This document shows positions 1-6,101 of a stretch of DNA of 7,824 nt, piece after piece. Source of the stretch: Crenarchaeota archaeon SCGC AAA471-B05 (lineage in GTDB: Archaea; Thermoproteota; Thermoprotei; Gearchaeales; Gearchaeaceae). Made by a program: the position numbers and the translations under genes. Location of the stretch: NCBI GenBank assembly GCA_000380705.1, contig AQYM01000032.1, positions 61,221-69,044 of the forward strand, written 5' to 3'. Position 1 is the stretch's first letter; every line of letters begins with the position of its first letter. The notes beneath the pieces are model-generated. The model saw only the letters and a list, made by a program, of their open reading frames with translations, searched no databases and was not told the DNA's origin.

Positions 1-155
1 GAAGCAGATATACCTCTTATTTCTTCTATATTTGATAGATTTTTGAAGTAAGCTGTATGAATAATTATTTTACCTTCAACATCTAGACTCAACAGTAACT
101 CTTTTAATTTTTCAATATCTATTACTTCTAAATCCAATAGATATTTATTCTCCAC
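1..155 (-). CDS. Partial unidentified CDS downstream of dtdA, cut by left window edge
   Basis: A minus-strand frame stays open from just after the dtdA stop codon to the window edge. From the GTG at 155-153 it encodes about 51 residues, beginning (V/M)ENKYLLDLEVID and continuing through KLKELLLSLDVEGK, IIIHTAYFKNLSNIEE and IRGISA. The pattern of an amphipathic helix, a hydrophobic strand and another helix looks like real coding sequence. No ATG exists anywhere in the frame. The start is therefore GTG at 155-153 (preceded closely by TGAG, a weak Shine-Dalgarno-like match) or TTG at 137-135 (GGAG about 12 bases upstream). It follows dtdA by about 40 bases, so it is probably the third gene of the endA-dtdA unit. 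I do not recognise the family from this fragment and assign no function. The frame also happens to be the same as dtdA's. Confidence 0.6.
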   Translation of the reverse strand, partial: MENKYLLDLEVIDIEKLKELLLSLDVEGKIIIHTAYFKNLSNIEEIRGISA

Positions 156-194
156 TTTCTCAGACCAACTAATAAAAGATTGTAAAAACCTAAT

Positions 195-1034
195 TTATAT
201 TTTTATTGTTTCTATACTTTTTTCCTTTAATACTTTTAATAAGAATTGTCTTTCGGCAGATTTTAACCCTTTCCAATCTATTAATACTTTGGTTACTGGT
301 TCTACAGTTTTATGTATTGGCTTAAGAAGTAATTCTTCGTTTATTTCTTCTTCTATTATATAATAAGAAGGCATGATATGTCCAATTGCGTATTCGCTTT
401 CCTTTTGTAATGAAATAAAAGCGGGAGCATAATGAGGACCACCATAACCTACTGTAGGAATAAAAGATTTATTCATGTCGGTAATTGATTCGATAATCGA
501 TTTTGCTAAAATTTTCCCAGCTAATTTATTCCTCCATTCCTCTTCAGAACTTCCAATCTCTACAAATACGCAAGGTGTTTTTTCTATATAAGGTCCATGA
601 TGTGTTACTTCTAAACCTATTTTCCAGTTTTTTAATTGTATATCAAAATTGGAATTAATTTTTAAAAAAATATTCTTAATTAGAAGAGCAGAAGTATAGC
701 ATAATTCTTTTTCTTTTCCTCCAAATGAAACATCTTTAGAAAAATTTCCTATAGGATGAATATAGAAACCTGGTATTTTACTTTGAGATTTATGTCTTGA
801 TAAAAAAATGAAGTAATCTCCATTAATTTTCTTATCTAAATTATTGTAAAAAATTAGTTCTTTATCAGTTTCAAAAATCACTATCTCATCTGATATTTTA
901 TAAATTGTTTCATTCACATCAACAGTGATTTTATCTGAAAAGTCATATTCGTTAATTATAGATTCTTTAATATTTACTGAAGCTATATCTTGTGTACTAC
1001 TTATTAGTACAAATTTTGGATTTAACTCAGCCAT
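195..1034 (-). CDS. dtdA: D-aminoacyl-tRNA deacylase, archaeal DTD2/GEK1 type
   Basis: Encodes a 279-residue cytosolic enzyme. Members of this family hydrolyse the ester bond of D-aminoacyl-tRNAs, recycling tRNA and keeping D-amino acids out of protein. The archaeal/plant DTD2 (GEK1) fold is unrelated to bacterial DTD1, and the P. abyssi enzyme is zinc-dependent. Visible family marks are a FLSRHKS segment near residues 77-83, EVTHHGP at 142-148 followed by a VFVEIGSSEEEW stretch (156-167), GYGGPHYAP at 196-204, and GHIMP at 218-222. From memory, Sulfolobus homologues are about 240 residues, so this one is somewhat longer, partly through a looser region around residues 45-72. The ATG at 1034 lies three bases after the endA stop with no clear Shine-Dalgarno sequence, which suggests translational coupling or reinitiation within one transcript. 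Family assignment is firm; the gene symbol follows the usual archaeal name. Confidence 0.93.
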   Translation of the reverse strand: MAELNPKFVLISSTQDIASVNIKESIINEYDFSDKITVDVNETIYKISDEIVIFETDKELIFYNNLDKKINGDYFIFLSRHKSQSKIPGFYIHPIGNFSKDVSFGGKEKELCYTSALLIKNIFLKINSNFDIQLKNWKIGLEVTHHGPYIEKTPCVFVEIGSSEEEWRNKLAGKILAKSIIESITDMNKSFIPTVGYGGPHYAPAFISLQKESEYAIGHIMPSYYIIEEEINEELLLKPIHKTVEPVTKVLIDWKGLKSAERQFLLKVLKEKSIETIKI

Positions 1035-1037
1035 AAA

Positions 1038-1583
1038 TTATTCAAACCATTCAAATAAGTAATAGTTTATTTTTCTAGTTTTTAAATCTACTGAAGCAAT
1101 TAGTAATTTCTTTCTTACACTATGGGTTAATCTCCCTGCCCTAATTATTTGTAAATCACTAAAAAAGCTTTCCTTTCTTAAAACATCCACTAAAAAAGGA
1201 GCATGATCTAATCCTGGCCCGTATTCATAAACCATAAAGGTTACCCCATATTTCATTCCTGGTTTTAATATGTAACCCTTATTTCTTAGATCTTCATATA
1301 CCAAATATTTTTCTTCAAAGAATTCTATGTATTTTTTTCCTTCCTTTATTATTTCTTCTACATCCAATTTTTTTCCTTCGATATCATAAATTTCTACTTT
1401 ATTATTTTTAAGCAAGTATAACCCTTCATAGAAATTAAATATCATCTTTGCTGTAAATATTGGTGTCTTTGGTTTTCCTATGCCTAGAGGTCTTCCGTAA
1501 AAATTTTCTCTATATAATGAAGGTGAATCTTTTTCATCAAACCCTATAAAGTAACCGTCTGAATATATCAGTTTAGTTTTCAT
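1038..1583 (-). CDS. endA: tRNA-splicing endonuclease, catalytic subunit
   Basis: Encodes a 181-residue tRNA-intron endonuclease that cuts the bulge-helix-bulge at exon-intron junctions of pre-tRNA (and pre-rRNA), leaving 2',3'-cyclic phosphate and 5'-OH ends. The N-terminal domain (about 1-90) carries the crenarchaeal FYGRPLGIGKPK stretch (residues 28-39). The C-terminal nuclease domain begins at YLVYEDLRNKGYILKPG (93-109). Its expected catalytic triad is present: Y119 in FMVYEYGPG, H127 in LDHAPF, and K158 in HSVRKKLLIA. Short single-domain length is typical of crenarchaeal alpha subunits, which work as heterotetramers with a separate structural subunit. That partner is not in this window. 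It is the first gene of a minus-strand unit with dtdA. The ATG at 1583 has no Shine-Dalgarno sequence and an A/T-rich promoter-like stretch 27-36 bases upstream, so it is probably leaderless or nearly so. Confidence 0.95.
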   Translation of the reverse strand: MKTKLIYSDGYFIGFDEKDSPSLYRENFYGRPLGIGKPKTPIFTAKMIFNFYEGLYLLKNNKVEIYDIEGKKLDVEEIIKEGKKYIEFFEEKYLVYEDLRNKGYILKPGMKYGVTFMVYEYGPGLDHAPFLVDVLRKESFFSDLQIIRAGRLTHSVRKKLLIASVDLKTRKINYYLFEWFE

Positions 1584-1626
1584 TTAAATTTATTTACTAT
1601 TAACACATTTTTTAAAATATATTTTA
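1584..1626. promoter_or_regulatory. 43-bp divergent promoter region, endA / flippase-like gene
   Basis: All the space between the start codons of the two divergent genes is 43 bases and almost pure A/T. TTTTAAAA-like sequence near 1610-1619 (read on minus) is placed to be the TATA element for endA. TTTAAATTTAT at 1584-1594 could serve the plus-strand gene. Neither start has a Shine-Dalgarno sequence. The two TATA/BRE sites must nearly overlap, so transcription of one gene may hinder the other. Exact boxes are uncertain because the whole interval is A/T. Confidence 0.4.
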
Positions 1627-2622
1627 ATGAAATTGCTACATCTAATAAGATGGCTAATTCTTGTAGTTATTATTATTGGTCTTTTCCTAATTATATATAA
1701 CCTTGACATAAGTAAGTTTATTAATACTGTTTCTAAAGTCAGGATGGATTATGTATTTCTTATGATTATTAGTAACTTACTTGCTATGTTATTATTTGCA
1801 ATGGCATGGCATGTGGTTATAAATGAAGTATATAAAATTCCTTTTAAAGATAGCTTTATCTCATCATGTATATATATTTTTGGTAATTTAGTAATTCCTT
1901 CGGCATCTTTTAGTGGTGAAGCTATGAGAATAAACTATTTTAAGAAAAAATTTCGAATACCTTTGGAACAAGTTTTGGCTATGATTGCTATTAATAGGTT
2001 TCAATATTCAGTTACAATGATTGGTTTTTTTGCAATAGGAATAATCATAGCTTATTACTATGGAATACAAACCTTTTCTTTATTAGTTGCGTTAATGTTT
2101 GTACTTATAATAATCATTCCTTTTATTCTTTTATTATTTCGCCATAATATTCTGATAAGTATTGTTGATAAATTTTTAAGAATTTTTTTCTTTTTTTCTA
2201 AAGAAAAAGATAAAATTAGTTTTGTTTATGATAAAATTTATGAATCTGTGGAAAGATTTAATGCAACTACTTCATATTTTAAGAAATCCAAATCAATGAT
2301 TTTAGCTTTAATTTACATGGCTTTACAATGGCTATTTAATTCAATTACAATCTATCTTGCTTTTATGTCAATTTCTTATCAAGTAAATATAGGCATAATA
2401 ATCTTTACTTATCCGATATTTGCAATGCTAACTGTAACATCGATAGGTATTCCTGCCAATTTAGGATTGATGGAAACTTCGATGATATGGCTTTATTCAA
2501 GTTTCGGAATAAGTTTTGTAGAAACTCTTGTTGCTGTTTTTTTGACTAGAACTATAGTGATTCTGATGGATTTGCTTATTCCATTACCAATGTTTATAAA
2601 ATATAAAAAATTTGTGTTTTAA
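1627..2622 (+). CDS. UPF0104 / flippase-like integral membrane protein
   Basis: Encodes 331 very hydrophobic residues with about seven or eight membrane segments: roughly 7-25, 41-63, 79-97, 115-144, 149-171, 225-248, 255-275 and 296-324. A charged loop around 190-222 (SKEKDK...KKSKS) is the longest soluble part. It matches the lysylphosphatidylglycerol-synthase transmembrane family (PF03706/UPF0104, TIGR00374). The diagnostic marks are PSASFSGEAMRI at 91-102 (family P-x-R/S-x-GE-x-x-R) and GIPANLGLMETS at 274-285 (family P-x-G/N-x-G-x-x-E). There is no soluble synthase domain, so it is not an aminoacyl-lipid synthase. Family members are proposed to move or modify lipid-linked substrates, and archaeal ones are often loosely labelled dolichol-phosphate-glucose synthetase-like. 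Substrate unknown. The ATG is apparently leaderless, divergent from endA and convergent with the 89-residue gene. Confidence 0.85.
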   Translation: MKLLHLIRWLILVVIIIGLFLIIYNLDISKFINTVSKVRMDYVFLMIISNLLAMLLFAMAWHVVINEVYKIPFKDSFISSCIYIFGNLVIPSASFSGEAMRINYFKKKFRIPLEQVLAMIAINRFQYSVTMIGFFAIGIIIAYYYGIQTFSLLVALMFVLIIIIPFILLLFRHNILISIVDKFLRIFFFFSKEKDKISFVYDKIYESVERFNATTSYFKKSKSMILALIYMALQWLFNSITIYLAFMSISYQVNIGIIIFTYPIFAMLTVTSIGIPANLGLMETSMIWLYSSFGISFVETLVAVFLTRTIVILMDLLIPLPMFIKYKKFVF

Positions 2623-2656
2623 TTCTTAAAATAAATTTAAAAGAATAAATATAGAA
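2623..2656. other. Short A/T-only convergent intergenic region, possible terminators
   Basis: Thirty-four bases lie between the stop codon of the membrane protein gene and the stop of the 89-residue gene. Read on the minus strand, the interval is rich in T (TTTATTCTTTTAAATTTATTTT), consistent with an archaeal U-tract terminator for the small gene. The plus strand has no long T run here. There is no hairpin of note. Confidence 0.3.
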
Positions 2657-2926
2657 CTATTTTAATGGCTTTCTTATAGTAGCTATAGTATTATCAGCTA
2701 TACCAAAAGTTTTTGCAAAATCTGGATTGATTAATACTTGGTCTTCTGGAACATCACTACTTGTTATAATATCCAATTCCAATCTTTTTTTCCCACCTAT
2801 TACTATCTCAGCTTTATCAGTTATTCCCAATTCTTGTGCAGTCTTAGGATTAATAACCAATTTACCTTCTTTGACACTTTCATTTCTTTTAATCCTTAGC
2901 CTTCTTTCTTTTCTTACAGTCATCAT
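2657..2926 (-). CDS. Small stand-alone Cdc48/VAT N-domain-like double-psi beta-barrel protein
   Basis: Encodes 89 residues. A very basic N-terminal tail (residues 4-14, VRKERRLRIKR) precedes two internally similar halves. The first is LVINPKTAQELGITDKAEIVI (about 23-43) and the second is VLINPDFAKTFGIADNTIATIR (about 64-85). Both share the frame L-INP---A---GI-D---I, offset by 41 residues, and the first is followed by GGKKR. This order (VRI-P...LGI..GD.VEI.GKK, then IRID....NAGI..GD.V.VRK) is that of the N-terminal barrel half of archaeal Cdc48/VAT ATPases. I infer a free-standing double-psi beta-barrel without ATPase modules. It might bind nucleic acid through the basic tail, or act as a substrate or adaptor domain; an AbrB-type DNA-binding role is a weaker alternative. 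The start is one of two consecutive ATGs at 2926-2921, with a TATA-like box about 24 bases upstream and no Shine-Dalgarno sequence. Confidence 0.8.
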   Translation of the reverse strand: MMTVRKERRLRIKRNESVKEGKLVINPKTAQELGITDKAEIVIGGKKRLELDIITSSDVPEDQVLINPDFAKTFGIADNTIATIRKPLK

Positions 2927-2942
2927 AATAAATTAATATTCA

Positions 2943-2958
2943 TTATTATAAAAAATAT
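2943..2958 (-). promoter_or_regulatory. TATA-like box for the 89-residue gene
   Basis: Read on the minus strand, this is ATATTTTTTATAATAA, centred about 24 bases before the first ATG. That is the expected spacing for a leaderless archaeal promoter. The call rests on position and composition only. Confidence 0.45.
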
Positions 2959-3059
2959 AAGAAGGAAAGTTTGTGTTGAGCTGACTTTTAATTAAACAAA
3001 AACCTCTTTCTTTCCAGGTATATAATGAAATTTATTTTTAGATTTTTCTTTGAACAAGT

Positions 3060-3103
3060 AACAATCAAGCAATAAGAACTATTGTTGACATAAAGATTGC
3101 TTG
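3060..3103. repeat. Interlocked inverted repeats (pseudoknot-capable)
   Basis: AACAAT at 3060-3065 pairs with ATTGTT at 3081-3086, and CAAGCAAT at 3066-3073 pairs perfectly with ATTGCTTG at 3096-3103. The arms alternate in order, which gives an H-type pseudoknot topology if transcribed. The arms are directly adjacent (3065/3066), allowing coaxial stacking. The short A/T-rich arms mean chance is possible. Confidence 0.35.
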
Positions 3104-3271
3104 CTTCGAAAAATAAACATATAATATGCAAAATTCCATAAAACAATGGATTCTCTGAACCTCTTGACTGTTTTCATGTGAGAGATATAACCATGAATCG
3201 ATGAAAGGAAATTCTTTTAGGACATGAATGAAGTAAGATTATCTTCTTAGCCTTCTCTTTTTCTTTCTCAA

Positions 3272-3288
3272 AAATAAATTTTTTATTA
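3272..3288 (+). promoter_or_regulatory. BRE/TATA-like element for the 930-residue surface protein gene
   Basis: AAATAAA (3272-3278) followed by TTTTTTATTA (3279-3288) is centred about 26 bases before the ATG at 3309, so transcription would begin near the start codon. A GAGG at 3295-3298, ten bases before the ATG, is a Shine-Dalgarno candidate. It would be transcribed only if another upstream start site is used. Confidence 0.45.
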
Positions 3289-3308
3289 GATATCGAGGAA
3301 AATATCTT

Positions 3309-6101
3309 ATGCAACTACATATTATTAGCTTAATAATGGTGCTTACTCTATCTTTAAATTCATATTTGGTTTTTGTAGATTTCGCTGCCGCATCTCCTCA
3401 AGAATCTTCAATAATAATAAAAGAAAATTTAAAAATAACACAAATCTATAATGAAACAATTTTTATCTTAAACATAACAGCTGAAAACTCTAAGCCTATT
3501 TTTTCTTTGATTAATGAAGACATTGATAACATTCAGTACTTTGGAGTTGTAATTTATAATTTGAATTTAACAGATAGAACTTTAAGATGGTTTTTCAGCG
3601 ATCTTAACCCTATAAAGGATTTTCCTTTCCTAATGGAAAAAGGTTTTTTAGTAAAAATGAGTGTTAAAAGCGATAATTTGGAACAAATCATATTGAATAA
3701 ACTATCGGATAAATTTAAAACAAAATTTGTTAAAATTGAATCTGATTATCACATAACAGGAGGCAAATATGGCTTATATATTGATGATTTTCTTCTATCC
3801 TTAAATTATACATATAAAGGTTTCTATAATTTAAATGAGTATTTAAAGCCTGTAGGAATTAAATATGAGATAAAGGGTAGCATTCAACAATTAATTTTTA
3901 TTTATATAACACCTTTCGCTGTTTCTCCTGATATATATTCTAAAAGAATATTTAACATTAATTATTCCAGATATCTAGAAAACATAACGTCCTCAGAATT
4001 TTCTTCAGAATCTAAAATTGAATTTTTCCTATATGGCATGGCAGTACATGAATCCATACCTAAAATAACATGGTTATCTTCTTATGAAAATAACTGGGTA
4101 ACTTATTCCTATTACAATATTGGTAAAAACGAAAGAGTAGGCAAAGTATCTTTAAATTGTTCCAAGCTTGATCCTTTTGTACTCGTAACTCAAACTGCTA
4201 ATCCAGGAGTATTTAATTCTACAACAAAATTGTACATTTTAATATATAATTATGGTACTGTCGACGCTTATAATATAACGGTGAAAGTTAATCTTCCTTC
4301 TGGAATAACTGCTAATAATGATACTTTAGTTTTTAGTAAAGTATCTCCAAATCAATTTTCGAAGAAATATTTAGAGTTAAGTTCTTCGATAAATGAATCA
4401 AAAATATTTGAGTTTCCTCCCCCTGAAGTTTATTGGAAATTAGGCAATACAGTAATTAAAACTGTTGGTAATCCGTTAAAAGTAGGCTATAAAGTTGCTT
4501 CTTTTGCTTCTTTAAGTTATATAATCTTTCCAAATAAAGTTGCTGGCGAATTGCACGACATCTTGAATATTCCCACAGAGTTTAAAATTATAGTTAATAA
4601 TACCGGAAATGTGGAAGCTAAAAATGTTAAATTAATATTGGACTATTTAAATCAAAATATTGGCGATATTAAACATAATGATAGTTCATTCATGATATTT
4701 GAAGTGGAGCCTTATAAGTTTAAAATTGTTCCTAATGGTTCTGTGGCCATCCCCGGTTTTACAATTACGTATGAATATAACAATAAAACTGAAAAATTAG
4801 AAAGCAAAAATCCGTATTTTTATACTTTTTCTTCTTATTTTTCTTATGTAAATTATCTTTCTTTAACTCAACAAGAATTAAATAATGTTATTTCACCCCC
4901 AAAGATTAACCTTGCATGGTCTTCAATTGCTTTAGGTTCACCTCGTTTAATTATAATAAATTCAACTTTAAAAGAGTTAGAAAAACAAGGAATAAAATAT
5001 AGTGGTCCTGATAGCTTTACTAAGAAAGAGGATAGAATTGAAGTTCGATATTCCTTTAATAGAGGCGATAGACATACAATTTCTTTAGCTTTAAATTTCT
5101 CTAATTATTCCCATTATATCATTACTCCCATTTATCAATACGTTGAACCATTTCAAACTAAAATTCTTGTTCCTCCCTTGGTTTTCTCTTCGGCTATTTT
5201 GGTTAAAAAAGAAACAAATTCTACACTCATAGGTGTAGGTTCTTACTTAAATGTAACGGTTATACTATCTAATTTAAGTAATGATACAATATATAATGTT
5301 GATTTATACGATGAAATACCTATAGGCTGGAAATTCATTTCAGGATTAAATAGAACTTTCGCTTCTTCTTTAAAACCCAAAACAAATTTAACCTTGACTT
5401 ATATTATCGAAGCTATTGAACCTACATTTAATTATTTACCTTCTGCAAAAGCAAACTATTACTTTTTCGGTAATAATTGGAACTCAATTTCCTCACAAGT
5501 TAATATTTTAATCAAATTAATTGTAAAGTTTAAAATTCTGGATTGGAATATGAAAAACCTTACTGAGGCAATATTGAGAATAAAGGATTCAAAAGGTAAT
5601 TTATTAGGTAATTATACTGTAAAAAATGGCATCTTAGAATGGGAAGGATTTGTAGGAAGCATAACCATAGATGTTATATTTAGAAATCAAATTGTAAATA
5701 GTAATTCATTTTATTTAACTTCTAAAAATACTTCAATTACCATTAAGACTTACGTCTTCGATTTAAATTTAAGTTTAAAAGATATTTTTGGCTTAAATAT
5801 TAAAAATGCGAAGGTGTATCTTGAATCTTCGAATTTAACAATATATCCAAACGCAAAAGGAAATTTGTTAATATTTGAAGGAATACCTAAAGGTTTGTAT
5901 TATTTAAACATCGAAATTGGAAATTACAAATATAAGGTTCCTATAGTAATAGATGAAAGGTTTTCTCAAAATATCAATATGGGTTTACCGCTAATCGAGA
6001 TAGGAAGCATAATTTTGGATCTTCAAACATTAATCGCAATAATTTTACTATTCTTTTTGGCATTCTTTATTTACATCACGATTAGTTTAAGAAAAAAATA
6101 A
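3309..6101 (+). CDS. Exported, heavily sequon-rich, C-terminally anchored surface protein with CARDB/DUF11-like repeats
   Basis: Encodes 930 residues. Residues 1-29 form a signal peptide (hydrophobic stretch, then FAAAS as likely cleavage site), which supports this ATG. Residues 30-290 are an unrecognised beta-rich domain. Ig-like CARDB/DUF11-type modules follow: about 293-365 (TQTANPG...IYNYGTVDAYNITVKVNLPSG), 410-505 (NNTGNVEAKNVKL) and 632-735 (SNLSNDTIYNVDLYDEIPIGW). After these come two carboxypeptidase-regulatory-like beta modules at about 739-812 and 815-883. One membrane helix (about 904-925) ends in SLRKK, giving an outside-N, inside-C topology. I count about 29 N-X-S/T sequons spread over the exterior and a single Cys (NCS). 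It is probably a pseudo-periplasmic or S-layer-associated protein anchored in the cytoplasmic membrane. It is not recognisably SlaA or SlaB, and no protease or transport motif is visible. Its stop abuts the glyS stop with no gap. Confidence 0.85.
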   Translation: MQLHIISLIMVLTLSLNSYLVFVDFAAASPQESSIIIKENLKITQIYNETIFILNITAENSKPIFSLINEDIDNIQYFGVVIYNLNLTDRTLRWFFSDLNPIKDFPFLMEKGFLVKMSVKSDNLEQIILNKLSDKFKTKFVKIESDYHITGGKYGLYIDDFLLSLNYTYKGFYNLNEYLKPVGIKYEIKGSIQQLIFIYITPFAVSPDIYSKRIFNINYSRYLENITSSEFSSESKIEFFLYGMAVHESIPKITWLSSYENNWVTYSYYNIGKNERVGKVSLNCSKLDPFVLVTQTANPGVFNSTTKLYILIYNYGTVDAYNITVKVNLPSGITANNDTLVFSKVSPNQFSKKYLELSSSINESKIFEFPPPEVYWKLGNTVIKTVGNPLKVGYKVASFASLSYIIFPNKVAGELHDILNIPTEFKIIVNNTGNVEAKNVKLILDYLNQNIGDIKHNDSSFMIFEVEPYKFKIVPNGSVAIPGFTITYEYNNKTEKLESKNPYFYTFSSYFSYVNYLSLTQQELNNVISPPKINLAWSSIALGSPRLIIINSTLKELEKQGIKYSGPDSFTKKEDRIEVRYSFNRGDRHTISLALNFSNYSHYIITPIYQYVEPFQTKILVPPLVFSSAILVKKETNSTLIGVGSYLNVTVILSNLSNDTIYNVDLYDEIPIGWKFISGLNRTFASSLKPKTNLTLTYIIEAIEPTFNYLPSAKANYYFFGNNWNSISSQVNILIKLIVKFKILDWNMKNLTEAILRIKDSKGNLLGNYTVKNGILEWEGFVGSITIDVIFRNQIVNSNSFYLTSKNTSITIKTYVFDLNLSLKDIFGLNIKNAKVYLESSNLTIYPNAKGNLLIFEGIPKGLYYLNIEIGNYKYKVPIVIDERFSQNINMGLPLIEIGSIILDLQTLIAIILLFFLAFFIYITISLRKK
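6087..6101 (-). terminator. T-run terminator of glyS inside the opposing gene
   Basis: Directly after the glyS TAG, the minus strand reads TTATTTTTTTCTTAA, containing seven consecutive T. Archaeal termination commonly uses such U-tracts without a hairpin. On the plus strand the same bases are the last codons (Arg-Lys-Lys-stop) of the surface protein. Confidence 0.5.

Larger units (their letters stand above)
2937..3308. other. About 370-base region without a convincing gene
   Basis: This is the longest gene-free stretch in the window, lying between two divergently transcribed genes. Promoter-like sequences sit at each end. The middle holds interlocking inverted repeats at 3060-3103, and a minus-strand frame open from 3173 down to 2991 that lacks a start and is broken by a TGA at 3176-3174. 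A short plus-strand frame, starting MKFIFRFFFEQ near 3025 and 16 codons long, is too small to support. There is no tRNA, no complete box C/D set, no CRISPR-like repetition and no clear terminal inverted repeat of an insertion sequence. Base composition is slightly less A/T-extreme in 3060-3200 than at the edges. Confidence 0.6.

Noticed and set aside
2727..2936. Plus-strand open frame of 69 codons
   Set aside because: It is antisense to the 89-residue gene. The hydrophobic Leu/Ser/Ile-rich product is what the reverse complement of a Lys/Asp/Ile-rich gene yields. The opposite frame has internal repeats and a domain match.
2964..3016. GGAAAG ... CTTTCC inverted repeat as insertion-sequence ends or hairpin
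   Set aside because: Only six bases pair, the flanks diverge at once, there is no target-site duplication, and the loop is long and A/T-rich.
3025..3075. Short plus-strand frame starting MKFIFRFFFEQ, 16 codons
   Set aside because: Too short, with no Shine-Dalgarno sequence and no well-spaced promoter; such frames are expected by chance.
3150..3220. Box C/D guide RNA candidate (CGATGA near 3199, CTGA near 3155 and 2981)
   Set aside because: The C-like box departs from RUGAUGA, and no D box follows at the right distance. The minus strand has no usable pair either.
2895..3256. Eleven-base direct repeat CTTAGCCTTCT at 2895-2905 and 3246-3256
   Set aside because: Both copies lie in pyrimidine-rich low-complexity tracts, and flanking similarity is only T/C-richness. 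It does not bound a recognisable element with inverted ends.
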